From assembly GCA_002348705.1 (NCBI GenBank), contig DEAU01000045.1:37892-95989 (forward strand): a stretch of 58,098 bases of DNA, read 5' to 3'. This document shows, piece after piece, positions 33,205 through 42,256 of this stretch. Position 1 is the stretch's first letter, and every line of letters starts with the position of its first letter. Under the pieces are notes generated by a model. It did no database searches and was not told the origin of the DNA. It worked only from the letters and a program-made list of their open reading frames with translations. The position numbers were made by a program, and so were the translations under genes. This DNA comes from Candidatus Neomicrothrix sp. UBA2974. GTDB lineage: Bacteria; Actinomycetota; Acidimicrobiia; Acidimicrobiales; MedAcidi-G1.

Positions 33205-33885
33205 TCATTCGTAATCGGGTCGATCCGGGCGGTCTTTTAGCACCAAGAGGACTCCTGACGACATTCGTATTTCTGCTGTTTCTGCCGTCATTCGGTTGGA
33301 TAGGCCTAGGCCCGTGCCCGGTTCGAGGATTGCGTCGTCCAGTGGCCAAGCTAGACCGGTCGTTGTCAAACCAGTGGATGGTTCGCCGATGGCCAGCAGT
33401 CCGACCGTGTCGCCGACGCGACCCGTGATCCGCAGGGAGTCGCGAACAACCCAGCCGAGCGCAGAATCGACGCGCAGGTCGATCTGCATGGAGTCCCAGC
33501 GGTTACTGGTCGCTATCTGTAGGTTGCCTAGTGCATGGTCGATCCGCCCGGACAATGTGACCACTACTGTGACTGATCTGATACCTCGGGCCAGTGCAGT
33601 ACCTAGAGCCAACTCGAGATCGGTCTCGTTCTTGTCGACTGGGTGGCGCCGGACGTCAGCGGCGTCGTTGATCGACTGATCGTCAGCAGAATCTAAGTCG
33701 CCGACCAGCAAGTCAACGGGCAGACCTAATCGTCGTGCAACCAGCGCTCCGCCGTCGGCAGCTACAACGAGATCTGTCTCGCGAGTGCGGGCAGGGAGTT
33801 CATCGACCAGTCGGGAGATCACACTGTCTGGAAAGGGCCCTCCGGTAAGTATCAGAGCATTACGTTGAAGCCCGGTTGCTGTCAC
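33205..33885 (-). CDS. thiN: Thiamine pyrophosphokinase
   Basis: Transfers pyrophosphate from ATP to thiamine. 226 aa with the family motifs LVVAADGGALVA, LLVGDLDSADD, DKNETDLELAL and SGRIDHALGNL. The C-terminal beta domain has LLAIGEPSTGLTTTGLAWPL. The GTG start overlaps the stop of the ABC ATPase gene (GTGA). That coupling would fit a thiamine uptake system, but the neighbouring ATPase has no matching thiamine permease or binding protein here. The product supplies the cofactor of enzymes such as AceE. Confidence 0.92.
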   Translation of the reverse strand: MTATGLQRNALILTGGPFPDSVISRLVDELPARTRETDLVVAADGGALVARRLGLPVDLLVGDLDSADDQSINDAADVRRHPVDKNETDLELALGTALARGIRSVTVVVTLSGRIDHALGNLQIATSNRWDSMQIDLRVDSALGWVVRDSLRITGRVGDTVGLLAIGEPSTGLTTTGLAWPLDDAILEPGTGLGLSNRMTAETAEIRMSSGVLLVLKDRPDRPDYE

Positions 33886-34727
33886 GGCGTTCTTTCACTT
33901 ACCTGGACGCTCCACCGACCCGCTTTCTGCGTTAGCTCCAGTCTGAGTCCGTATGCGGCCGACAGCACGGACTCATCGAGCACTTCAGTCAGAGACCCAA
34001 CAGCCATGCACCGTCCGCCGTCCAGCAGGAGAGCATGGGTGAATCCTGAGGGGATCTCTTCCACATGATGGGTTACTTGGACTATCGGTGGAACCGACGC
34101 GTCGGCGGCTAAGTCGGCCAGTGTCGCTATGAGCTCCTCACGGCCGCCGAGGTCGAGCGCGGCAGTTGGTTCGTCCAGAAGCAGCAGATCGGGGTTAACC
34201 ATCAGAGTCCGCGCGAGGAGTACTCGCTGGCGTTCACCCGAGGAAAGACTGCCAAACCGATGGTCAGAGCGGTCTCCGCAACCAGTGCGGTCCAGCAGCG
34301 CCCTAGCCCTATCGCGGTCGGAGATGTCGTATTCGTGCCACCAAGGTTCGAGCGCTCCGTTTAGGGCGGTCATAACCACATCAACCGCAGGGAGGTCAGA
34401 ACGAAAGGCCGCGGCTAGCGCAGCGGACGCGTAGCCAATACGAGTTCGCAGGGTTCGGACGTCTGCACGGCCCAACTCTTGGCCGAGGACTCGGACTCGA
34501 CCAGCAGACGGATGGAGGCGAAGAGCGGCTATCTGCAACAAGGTGCTCTTCCCTGAACCGTTTGGTCCGAGGACTATCCAACGTTCGCCGCGGCGTATCG
34601 TCCAGTCCACATCATCGAGGACGGTCGTCCCGTCAATTATACGACTGACGCCCTCAAGCTGGAGGACTGGATCCATCGCCTCAAGGCTGAAGGCCGTCGT
34701 CTCGGAAGTACCCATATTGCCCATCAT
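33882..34727 (-). CDS. ABC transporter ATP-binding protein, stand-alone
   Basis: Single ABC ATPase domain of about 280 aa. Walker A is GPNGSGKST, the signature LSSGERQRVLLA, Walker B LLLLDEPTAALD, and the switch His is in VTHHVEEIPSG. The EEIP motif and LGRADVRTLRTRIGYAS are typical of the ModF/iron-type cytosolic ATPases. Start placed at ATG 34727, five bases after the TauE-like gene's stop; the longer frame to 34805 overlaps that gene. No cognate ABC membrane subunit is adjacent. It may work with the TauE-like permease only by regulation or co-expression. Confidence 0.88.
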   Translation of the reverse strand: MMGNMGTSETTAFSLEAMDPVLQLEGVSRIIDGTTVLDDVDWTIRRGERWIVLGPNGSGKSTLLQIAALRLHPSAGRVRVLGQELGRADVRTLRTRIGYASAALAAAFRSDLPAVDVVMTALNGALEPWWHEYDISDRDRARALLDRTGCGDRSDHRFGSLSSGERQRVLLARTLMVNPDLLLLDEPTAALDLGGREELIATLADLAADASVPPIVQVTHHVEEIPSGFTHALLLDGGRCMAVGSLTEVLDESVLSAAYGLRLELTQKAGRWSVQVSERTP

Positions 34728-34732
34728 CGTGG

Positions 34733-35449
34733 TCAGACGACTGAGCGCACCATCAGGACGATGGCGGCGACAGCAGACATCAGGTAGACCGCCGGCGATA
34801 GCCACCCGCGGTCAAGGACTGACCTTAGCGGTCCGCTGATTGCGAAGCCGATGAGAACGGACAAGAGCATCCAGGCAGAGATAACTAGGTCGTCACCACC
34901 GAACCTCCCGAAAGCGGCCAGAACGGCGAGGGACATGCTGGCACCCACCATGAAAAAGGCGTTGAGCGTCGAGCGAATTTCCGGCCCTGATTCGTCATGG
35001 AAGACCAATGCGATAGGCGGCCCTCCCACTCCGACCGAAGTGCCCATGAACCCCGCTAGGCCGCCGACGCCAAATAGTGCCGTTGGAGTCCGTCTGATCT
35101 GAAGTCCACTCACTTTGAGTCCTATTCCAACAAGAAGCAGCAGGCCGAAGAGCACGCCGAGACGATCTTCGCTGACGGCGGTTAGGGCGAGCGCACCAAG
35201 AACCACACCGGGAACCCGTCCAACCAACGCCCACTTAAGGGCACCAATATTGACCGCAGCCCGCTCCCGCCAGGCGAACAAGCCGGTCATCAGCGGGCTG
35301 GCCATGATTACCGGGCCAGGGACGAACTGAGGGTCAATCTGAGCGAGGATCGGAATCGAGAACAACCCGGCGCCAAATCCGATCACGCCTTGAATCGTGC
35401 ATCCGACGGCGAACACAATCAGGCCGGCGACCAATTCGGCAGTGCCCAT
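34733..35449 (-). CDS. TauE/SafE-family membrane permease
   Basis: 238-aa protein with about eight hydrophobic segments in two repeats. The first repeat has IQGVIGFGAGLFSIPIL and the second GFMGTSVGVGGPPIALV, the internal duplication diagnostic of TauE/SafE (sulfite or organosulfonate export, anion transport). Its start codon shares one base with the stop of the upstream ABC exporter subunit (TGATG). The transported substrate is unknown. Confidence 0.9.
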   Translation of the reverse strand: MGTAELVAGLIVFAVGCTIQGVIGFGAGLFSIPILAQIDPQFVPGPVIMASPLMTGLFAWRERAAVNIGALKWALVGRVPGVVLGALALTAVSEDRLGVLFGLLLLVGIGLKVSGLQIRRTPTALFGVGGLAGFMGTSVGVGGPPIALVFHDESGPEIRSTLNAFFMVGASMSLAVLAAFGRFGGDDLVISAWMLLSVLIGFAISGPLRSVLDRGWLSPAVYLMSAVAAIVLMVRSVV

Positions 35450-37395
35450 CAGTCGGTCCGGGCCCTGATGCCTGTATCGGGATATCGGGTTTCGGCATTC
35501 CTCTGCCAGGCTTCCACCATGGCTGCATAGTGCCCTCCCAGTGCCACCAAAGTCTCGTGATCACCGTGCTCGACAATCTGGCCGCCATCAACCACAGCTA
35601 TTCGATCGGCGCGCATGGCGGTAGCTGGACGGTGAGCTACGAGGATTGCGGTGCGCCCTTCTAGAAGGCGGTCAAGGGCCTCCTCGACGATGGCTTCAGA
35701 CTGGAGGTCCAAGTTCGAGGTCGCCTCGTCCAGCACCAGAACCCGGGGTCGGGCCAAGAAGGTTCGGGCTAGAGCCACGAGTTGGCGCTCGCCGGCGGAT
35801 AAAGATGAACCTCTTTCGTGGATCGGTGCGTCGATGCCCTCCGGTGTCCGCTCTAAGAGACCGTCGAGGCCAACGGCTTCACAAGCTTCTCGAACTTCAT
35901 CGTCGGAAGCGTTTGGACGAGCGAAAGCGACGTTGTCCCGGAGCGTTCCGTTGAACAAAAACGGTTCTTGCGGGACGACTCCGAGTTGTCGCCGCAGGGA
36001 GGCTATTCCTACCTCGCGGAGGTCGTAACCGTCGACGGTGACCCGACCGTCGTCGGGATCGTGGAAGCGGGTGATCAACTTGGCGATTGTCGATTTCCCT
36101 GCACCCGTGGGGCCCACCACTGCTAGGACCTCGCCCGGCTCTAATGACAGATGCACATCGTGCAGCACTTGGCGGTCGGGTTCGTAGCTAAAGGTCACAC
36201 CCTCGAGACGGATCCAACCGTCGATCGGTGGAAGCTCGACAGCGTCCGGCCGTTCACCGACCGTTGGCTCGGTAGCAAGCACCTCGCGGAGCTTCAGGAC
36301 GGCAGCGCTCCCTTGCTGGTATTGGTTGTAGAGCTGGACGAGGGTTTGTATCGGAGCGAAGAACGAGGTGAGGAAGAGAAGGAATGCTGTCAGCTCACCG
36401 ATTGAGACATCACCCCTCAGCGCCATCCGGCCGCCAATTAGCAGAACAACTGCCTGGGCGACGATGCCGATCGCCTCGGTCCCCGGTCCAAAGAGGGCCT
36501 GAGCACGTCCCGTGTAGAGGTTGGCGTTGAGGTGGGCGTTTATGACTCGCTGGTGGCGGACCACGTCGTAGTCGCGCCGATGGAAGGCAGTGATGACTCG
36601 GATCCCGGACAGGCTCTCGGACAGGTTGGCTAGGACGTCGGCGATCCGATCTCGGACCCGGAGGTAGCCGGCCAGTGAAACCCGACGAAACCAGAGTGTG
36701 AGTACCAAGTTGATCGGCACCACCGCTAGCAGTGAAACGAGGGCGAGTTCAGGATCGAGGATTACGAGGTAAGCAGTAATCACTGCCAGAGTCATACCCT
36801 GAACTACGAAGTTGACGAGGCCCTCCTGCAGGAGCGTGGTGAGGGCCTCAATGTCGCTGGTCATGCGAGTCATCAGGACACCGGACTTCTCAGCGGTGAA
36901 GAAGTCGAGGGACTGGCGTTGGAAGTGACTGAACACCCGGACTCGGAGGTAATAGACGAGGCGTTCACCGAGTCGGCCTGTGAACGAGGTTCGAAGCATT
37001 GAGGCGGCGGTTGCCATGATGACTGAAATCACGTAGGCGAGGGCGACACCGGCAAGGACGCCCAATCTTCCTGAGACGATGCCGTGGTCGATCCCCACCT
37101 GGGTGAGTAGCGGCCCGAGGTGCATGAGCGACGTTTCTGCAACGACTAAGAGGAATGCGACCACGAGATGGCTGGCGTGAGGCGCGAGGAAGGTTCGAAG
37201 CCCGAAGGGTCGGCGGTCCCAGTCGGCATGGGAGAAGCCAAAATCGGGTGCGGGGTGTTCCGGTTCGCGATCGAGCACGGTTTTGATTCGGTCTTGGAGT
37301 TCCTCAGGGACTTCGGCAAACGGCAGGCCGGCTTGTGCATTTGCCTGCACAGACGAGGGCCCCCCGAAGAATCCATGCCCGCCAAAACCGCCCAT
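35449..37395 (-). CDS. ABC exporter subunit, consensus Walker B (partner A)
   Basis: 648-aa half-transporter: a Gly-rich N-terminal extension of about 75 residues, six membrane helices (about 75-360) and an ATPase domain. Walker A GPTGAGKST, Walker B VLVLDEATSNLD with the catalytic Glu, switch His in VAHRPAT. Its signature is degenerate, LSAGERQ in place of LSGGQ. Together with the upstream gene (one-base TGATG overlap) it forms a heterodimeric exporter of the TM287/288 or BmrCD kind, for lipids or drugs. Confidence 0.93.
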   Translation of the reverse strand: MGGFGGHGFFGGPSSVQANAQAGLPFAEVPEELQDRIKTVLDREPEHPAPDFGFSHADWDRRPFGLRTFLAPHASHLVVAFLLVVAETSLMHLGPLLTQVGIDHGIVSGRLGVLAGVALAYVISVIMATAASMLRTSFTGRLGERLVYYLRVRVFSHFQRQSLDFFTAEKSGVLMTRMTSDIEALTTLLQEGLVNFVVQGMTLAVITAYLVILDPELALVSLLAVVPINLVLTLWFRRVSLAGYLRVRDRIADVLANLSESLSGIRVITAFHRRDYDVVRHQRVINAHLNANLYTGRAQALFGPGTEAIGIVAQAVVLLIGGRMALRGDVSIGELTAFLLFLTSFFAPIQTLVQLYNQYQQGSAAVLKLREVLATEPTVGERPDAVELPPIDGWIRLEGVTFSYEPDRQVLHDVHLSLEPGEVLAVVGPTGAGKSTIAKLITRFHDPDDGRVTVDGYDLREVGIASLRRQLGVVPQEPFLFNGTLRDNVAFARPNASDDEVREACEAVGLDGLLERTPEGIDAPIHERGSSLSAGERQLVALARTFLARPRVLVLDEATSNLDLQSEAIVEEALDRLLEGRTAILVAHRPATAMRADRIAVVDGGQIVEHGDHETLVALGGHYAAMVEAWQRNAETRYPDTGIRARTD

Positions 37396-39227
37396 CAGAC
37401 CCGACCTCTTCGATGGTGACCGGCCTTGTCGTCTTCGTCGACACCGTCGCTATGGGTGAGGATTGCTGCGTAGCGAGGTTCGAGGCTCAGCAACTCGGCA
37501 TGGGTACCTGTAGCCACGACGCGTCCACCCTCCATCAGGGCAATCCGGTCAGCTAACACGATGGTTGATAGGCGATGGGCGATCACGATTGTGGTTCGGT
37601 CAGCCATCGTTTCCGACAGTCTTTGGTGGATCTCCTCCTCAGTGCGAATGTCGATGGCACTAGTGGCGTCGTCGAGGACGAGAATCTTTGGGTCGATGAG
37701 AATGCTGCGGGCGAGGGCAATCCTTTGCCTCTGTCCTCCTGACAGCGTGTATCCACGCTCTCCGACCATCTCGTCGTAACCACCATCGAACTCCTCCACG
37801 AACTCGTCGGCCCGAGCAATTCGCGCAGCGGCCACCACTTCGGTGCGCGACGCTGTTGGCTGGCCGAAGGCCACGTTGTCGTGGAGACTCTCTGAGAAGA
37901 GGAAAGCTTCGTCAGGGACCTGGTTGACCGTCGACCGGAGGCTGGCCAGGGTCAGGTCTCGGACGTCGTGGCCATCGACAAGGATTGTCCCCGCGTCTAC
38001 GTCGTAGAAGCGGGCGAGGAGCCGGGCAACCGTCGACTTTCCGCACCCGGTGCGCCCAACCAAGGCAACCGTCTCGCCGGGTTCGATCGTGAGATTGAAG
38101 CCATCCAAGACCGGCGGTCCCTGATCGACTCCAGGGTAAGCGAACCGGACGTCGCGAAACTCGATTCTGCCCACAACCTCCCTAAGGAAGAGTGCGCCGG
38201 GTCGGTCGACGATCTCTGGTTCCTCGTCGAGGATTTCGTATATGCGTATAGCCGAGGCTGCCGCTCGCTGGGCCTGAAGAAGAACGAAGCCAAACATCCG
38301 GAATGGCATGGCGATCATGGTCACGTAGCCGCTAAAGGCCAACAGCGAGCCGACTCCGAGATGACCGTTGATGACTAGGTGTCCCCCGTACAACAGCACT
38401 AGGACCATCCCGAGTCGGGGGAGAGCCTCGATGACGGGATTGAACCGGGCCCGGGCATCGATCAGGGCGGTAGCTGACCAACGAAGGCGATTGGCAGCAC
38501 GTGCCAATATGGCTATTTGTGCGGGTTCAGCGGCGAACGACTTAACCACTCGAGTGCCGTTTACGTTCTCGTCAACGACCATCGCTACCTCGGCCATACG
38601 GCCTTGGGTGATCCACGACAGGGGAAACACGCGGTCGCGAAGCTTCTGGCCGAGCACGTAGACGAATGGCATGGTGGCAACGGTGACGACGGCCAAAGGG
38701 ACGTGGATACTTAGCATGAAGGCGAGCGCCATGAAGAAACTGAATGCGGAGAGTGCGGCTAGTGGTCCGAAGGCGAGGAGGAGTTGGATCGACCGGATGT
38801 CCGAGTTGGCCCGAGAGATGACCTCTCCCGCTGCCACTCGGTCATAAAAGGAGAATGAGAGGCGAGTGAGGTGCCGGTATACGTGTGACCTTAGGTCGTT
38901 TTCGATTCTGCACGCGGTTCCGAACAGCAGATAGCGATAGGCGAAGCGAAGGCCGAACGAGGCGACGGCCATTACGAACAGCACCAGAACATGGTCGGTC
39001 AGGTCGCCTATGGGGTCAGCTGAGGTTCCAGCATCGACCACATGGTCGACCGCCCTCTTTAGCACCATCGGGACGGCGACTTGGATGCTTAGACCAGTGA
39101 GACCGGTAGCGGCCACGACGAGAAAGGCGGCCCGCCTGGCGGCAATCAGCGGGATCAGTCGCCGAAACCATCCCTTGGATCGGTCCGGATCGATCTGGAC
39201 ACTTGGGCCGGCGTCCGAACTGATCAC
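37395..39227 (-). CDS. ABC exporter subunit, Asp in place of Walker B Glu (partner B)
   Basis: 610-aa half-transporter: membrane domain (about residues 25-340), then an ATPase with Walker A GRTGCGKST, consensus signature LSGGQRQR and Walker B ILVLDDATSAID, where Asp replaces the catalytic Glu. The switch His is kept in IAHRLST. Its non-consensus Walker B faces the partner's non-consensus LSAGE signature, so both changes fall in one composite ATP site. It lies 42 bases after a MarR gene on the same strand, which points to MarR-controlled drug or lipid efflux. Confidence 0.93.
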   Translation of the reverse strand: MISSDAGPSVQIDPDRSKGWFRRLIPLIAARRAAFLVVAATGLTGLSIQVAVPMVLKRAVDHVVDAGTSADPIGDLTDHVLVLFVMAVASFGLRFAYRYLLFGTACRIENDLRSHVYRHLTRLSFSFYDRVAAGEVISRANSDIRSIQLLLAFGPLAALSAFSFFMALAFMLSIHVPLAVVTVATMPFVYVLGQKLRDRVFPLSWITQGRMAEVAMVVDENVNGTRVVKSFAAEPAQIAILARAANRLRWSATALIDARARFNPVIEALPRLGMVLVLLYGGHLVINGHLGVGSLLAFSGYVTMIAMPFRMFGFVLLQAQRAAASAIRIYEILDEEPEIVDRPGALFLREVVGRIEFRDVRFAYPGVDQGPPVLDGFNLTIEPGETVALVGRTGCGKSTVARLLARFYDVDAGTILVDGHDVRDLTLASLRSTVNQVPDEAFLFSESLHDNVAFGQPTASRTEVVAAARIARADEFVEEFDGGYDEMVGERGYTLSGGQRQRIALARSILIDPKILVLDDATSAIDIRTEEEIHQRLSETMADRTTIVIAHRLSTIVLADRIALMEGGRVVATGTHAELLSLEPRYAAILTHSDGVDEDDKAGHHRRGRV

Positions 39228-39269
39228 TGAGTTGTTTGTCCCTGAGTGAGTGATTTCATGCGGAGCGAG

Positions 39270-39740
39270 TCAAGTGGTGCCAGCGTCCCGGGTGGCCAGG
39301 ATTGCTTCTCCGAAGCGTCCTAGGCTTTCGATCAGCGGTGTTGGATCGCCAGCATTGACGTGGCGGCCAATGCTTTCAAGGCGCGTCCCTACTGCTGCGT
39401 CAGCGGCCTGAAGGACATCTCTGCCAGTGGCTGAGAGGTGATGGACGACCCGCCGACCGTCCTCGGGATCTCGTTCCCTTTCGACCCAGCCGCGTTCGGT
39501 AAGACCGTCCATGAGAGCGGTAACCGACGGACGACTGACCGATAATCGGTCGGCCAATTCTGATGGGTTGGTACCACCCTCGTCGAGAAAGGTCAGAACC
39601 CGATACTGGGGGAGACTGAGGTCGAGTTCGACCAACGGGATGGTCACCTGCCGGGCGAGTTTTGCAGCTGCACGTGCCGCGACCACGACACGATCAAGGG
39701 ACTTGTCATCGGCACTGTTGCCGATACAGCGGCTAACCAT
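39270..39740 (-). CDS. MarR-family transcriptional regulator
   Basis: 156-aa winged-helix regulator. NPSELADRLSVSRPSVTALM is the recognition helix-turn-helix, and ERERDPEDGRRVVHHLS the wing with the family DxRxxxxxLT-like motif. It is the first gene of the exporter operon. Its ATG lies inside a perfect 18-bp palindrome, and a minus-strand TACTCT ends eight bases before the ATG, so a leaderless and autorepressed transcript is likely. It is divergent from two CNNM/CBS genes that may share the control region. Confidence 0.92.
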   Translation of the reverse strand: MVSRCIGNSADDKSLDRVVVAARAAAKLARQVTIPLVELDLSLPQYRVLTFLDEGGTNPSELADRLSVSRPSVTALMDGLTERGWVERERDPEDGRRVVHHLSATGRDVLQAADAAVGTRLESIGRHVNAGDPTPLIESLGRFGEAILATRDAGTT

Positions 39741-39750
39741 CGATGGTTAG
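39733..39750. promoter_or_regulatory. Perfect 18-bp palindrome, probable MarR operator
   Basis: CTAACCATCGATGGTTAG is identical to its reverse complement. It covers the MarR start codon (39738-39740 on the minus strand) and extends to the -10 box of that gene. It also contains a plus-strand ATG at 39743, which I do not think is used. Size and symmetry fit a MarR dimer site. Confidence 0.7.
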
Positions 39751-39793
39751 AGTATTGAACTACTTTCTGGGGCTACCAATCGGCCGACAAGCT

Positions 39794-41119
39794 ATGGATA
39801 GCCTGTTGATAATGACGGTGGCTGAGGGCCTCGTGGCGGTAGTGGTCCTGCTCGCGGGTAACGCATTCTTTGTGGCTACTGAGTTTGGACTAGTGGCTGT
39901 GGACCGCGCCCGAGTTGACGCTGCAGCCGAAGCGGGCGATCGTCGTGCGAGCAGGGTTTCGAAGCTATTGCAACGGCTCACCCCGCATTTGTCGGGAGCC
40001 CAGTTCGGCATCACGCTCTCGGCCATTCTGCTCGGTTTCGTGGCTGAACCGACTGTGGCGCGGATCCTCACGGGAGACGAGCACCCGACCGGGCCGTCGG
40101 TTGTGGTGGCGATCGTTGCAGCGACCGCACTGCATCTTGTGGTCGGTGAACAGGTACCAAAATATGTAGCTCTTGCCGAGCCGGAGAAGGTGGTTCGCGT
40201 GCTGGCACCGATGGTGGTGGCATATGGATGGGTGAGCCGGCCGGTGGTGACTGTCCTGGATGGTGCGGCGAATCTGGTAGTGCGTCGTCTAGGGGTGGAA
40301 CCTCGTCAGGAGGTGGGAACAGCGCACTCACTGCACGAGATTGGCGACCTGATCCGGACAGCAGCTGACGACTCATTTGATCCTGACGACCTCGAAATGT
40401 TGACCCGGTCGGTGCGTCTTGCTGACAAGGTGGTTGCAGACGTACTGGTACCCCGCCTCGACGTCCACAGCCTCGAAGTCAACTCGAGCGGCGCCGACCT
40501 GCTGGCGCTGTCGATCCGGACAGGACACTCCAGGTTCCCAGTGGTTGATGGAGGTCTTGACCGCGTGACCGGGGTGGTGCACGTCAAGTCCCTGCTCGGC
40601 CTAGCAACTGAAAAGCGGGCCTCAGCGCCAGTTGCCGACCTTATGAGAACAGCCCTGGCAGTTCCGGAAACCCTTCCGCTAGACAACCTCCTAGAGGACA
40701 TGCGGCGTGAGTCGAGACCCATGGCCATCGTGGTTGACGAGCACGGGGGTACGGCCGGTCTGGTTACCGAGGAAGATGTCCTTGAGGAACTGGTCGGAGA
40801 CATCGTTGATGACTTTGACTTGGCTTCCCGGCCGCTAGTGGTTAGGGAGCGTGGTGCCTTGGTTGTGTCGGCCGGCCTCACCCTTGATGAAGTCCGTGAT
40901 GCCGTCGGATTGGATTTGCCCGACGGGCCGTACGAGACCATGGCAGGCTTCGTTCTAGCCAGCTTGGGAAGAATTCCGGAGCCCACCGCAATCGTTTCGC
41001 ACCGCGGGTGGCGAATCGAGGTACTGGCTGTAGATGGCCAACGGGTGGCCACGGTTCGAGTCTCGGAGCCTCCTAGTGGTGGTGTCGCCGATGGACTCGA
41101 CGGGGGGGGATACCTGTGA
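39794..41119 (+). CDS. CNNM/CBS-domain membrane protein (HlyC/CorC family), first of pair
   Basis: Polytopic protein with an N-terminal CNNM/DUF21 membrane domain (LLAGNAFFVATEFGLVAV, LSGAQFGITLSAILLGFV, HLVVGEQVPKYVAL), two CBS domains (DVLVPRLDVHSLEV; RPMAIVVDEHGGTAGLVTEEDVLEELVGDI) and a C-terminal CorC/HlyC transporter-associated domain. Family members are linked to magnesium or cobalt efflux and to ion homeostasis. The start is taken at ATG 39794 or ATG 39812 (homologues begin MTVAEGLV-like), not at the ATG inside the MarR palindrome. It overlaps the second CNNM gene (GTGA). Confidence 0.9.
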   Translation: MDSLLIMTVAEGLVAVVVLLAGNAFFVATEFGLVAVDRARVDAAAEAGDRRASRVSKLLQRLTPHLSGAQFGITLSAILLGFVAEPTVARILTGDEHPTGPSVVVAIVAATALHLVVGEQVPKYVALAEPEKVVRVLAPMVVAYGWVSRPVVTVLDGAANLVVRRLGVEPRQEVGTAHSLHEIGDLIRTAADDSFDPDDLEMLTRSVRLADKVVADVLVPRLDVHSLEVNSSGADLLALSIRTGHSRFPVVDGGLDRVTGVVHVKSLLGLATEKRASAPVADLMRTALAVPETLPLDNLLEDMRRESRPMAIVVDEHGGTAGLVTEEDVLEELVGDIVDDFDLASRPLVVRERGALVVSAGLTLDEVRDAVGLDLPDGPYETMAGFVLASLGRIPEPTAIVSHRGWRIEVLAVDGQRVATVRVSEPPSGGVADGLDGGGYL

Positions 41120-42195
41120 CGCTAGCTGTACTGGCAGTGGTGTTGTTTCTGATACTGGCCAACGCCCTTTTCGTGGCTACTGAGTTCGCCTTGGTGGCGG
41201 GCCGACGGACGCGGTTGGAGGAAGCCGCAAAAGGCGGATCACGTGCTGCCATTCGGGCACTCCGGGCCCGTAAATCGTTGCGACTGCAGATGTCGGGAGC
41301 GCAATTGGGCATTACTGCAAGCAGTATCGCCGTGGGCATTCTCGCCGAATCAGCCATCGGAGGTCTTCTTGACGTGCCGTTGCGGCTGATCGGCTTGCGT
41401 GACGGTGTATTGGACACGGCATCCTGGGTGTCGGCCATCGTGGTAGCCGCCTTCTGTCAGATGCTGCTGGGTGAGATGGTTCCCAAAAACCTCGCTATAG
41501 CACAGCCGGAACGAACGCTGCGATGGACGATTGGCCTTCACGCCGCCTTCGTGGCCGCCGCGCGTCCACTGGTGTTGGTCCTTGACCGTGCTGCCACTCT
41601 GCTTGTTAGACCATTTGGTTTGACGCCGGTCGACGAGGTGGAGCGAGCGGTTGGTGTGCCCGAGTTGGCATCGATGCTGCACGCTTCGCACGACCAGAAA
41701 CTGATTGAGGATTTCGAACATGACCTGCTTGCTGGAGTCCTTGACCTAGGTCGGCTGAATGTTGCATCGGTGATGGTCCCCAAAGACGAGGTCGTGACGG
41801 TGGGGAACTGGGAGTCGGTCAGCGAAGTGGAGCGGGTTGTGGAGGAGTCCGGACTGTCGAGGATTCCACTACTTGAGGGTGACGGCGCGGTCCGGCGGTT
41901 CGTACACGCTCGACGATTGCTTGTCCTTCCGTCAGAAGCCCAGGGCGAGCCACTGACTATGGAGTCGACAAGGCCACTTGCCGTGCTTGGGCCCCACCTC
42001 CCGCTAGACGACGCTCTTCACACACTCCGGGGATGGCGTCAGCGCTTAGCAGTTGTGCGGGCCGACGGTGACAGTCCAGACCGTTGGCAGGGAATCGTGT
42101 CTATTGAGGATGTATTGGAGCGACTAGTGGGCGACATTCGGGACGAGACCGAGGAGGTAGATGGGCGAAATGGGACAGTCGCCACCCCTGGGTGA
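41116..42195 (+). CDS. CNNM/CBS-domain membrane protein, second of pair
   Basis: 359-aa paralogue of the preceding gene: CNNM membrane domain (LILANALFVATEFALVAG, MSGAQLGITASSIAVGIL, LLGEMVPKNLAIA) and a shorter CBS pair (VMVPKDEVVTVG; GIVSIEDVLERLVGDI), without the C-terminal CorC domain. Its GTG start overlaps the upstream stop, so the two are co-translated and may form a heteromer. Such CNNM pairs are frequent in actinobacteria. The transported ion is not known. Confidence 0.9.
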   Translation: MTLAVLAVVLFLILANALFVATEFALVAGRRTRLEEAAKGGSRAAIRALRARKSLRLQMSGAQLGITASSIAVGILAESAIGGLLDVPLRLIGLRDGVLDTASWVSAIVVAAFCQMLLGEMVPKNLAIAQPERTLRWTIGLHAAFVAAARPLVLVLDRAATLLVRPFGLTPVDEVERAVGVPELASMLHASHDQKLIEDFEHDLLAGVLDLGRLNVASVMVPKDEVVTVGNWESVSEVERVVEESGLSRIPLLEGDGAVRRFVHARRLLVLPSEAQGEPLTMESTRPLAVLGPHLPLDDALHTLRGWRQRLAVVRADGDSPDRWQGIVSIEDVLERLVGDIRDETEEVDGRNGTVATPG

Positions 42196-42244
42196 GTGAC
42201 AGCTTTAGGGGATCCCAGTCACCTACTGGCAGTGCGGTCGTCGG

Positions 42245-42250
42245 TAGAGT
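42245..42250 (+). promoter_or_regulatory. Leaderless-type -10 box for the M23 peptidase gene
   Basis: TAGAGT ends six bases before the GTG at 42257. No Shine-Dalgarno is visible. Confidence 0.5.
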
Positions 42251-42256
42251 TTTCGC

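Noticed and set aside
33205..34727. TPP riboswitch upstream of the thiN/ABC genes
   Set aside because: thiN starts inside an overlap with the ABC gene, and no thi-box-like CUGAGA sequence with leader space is present.
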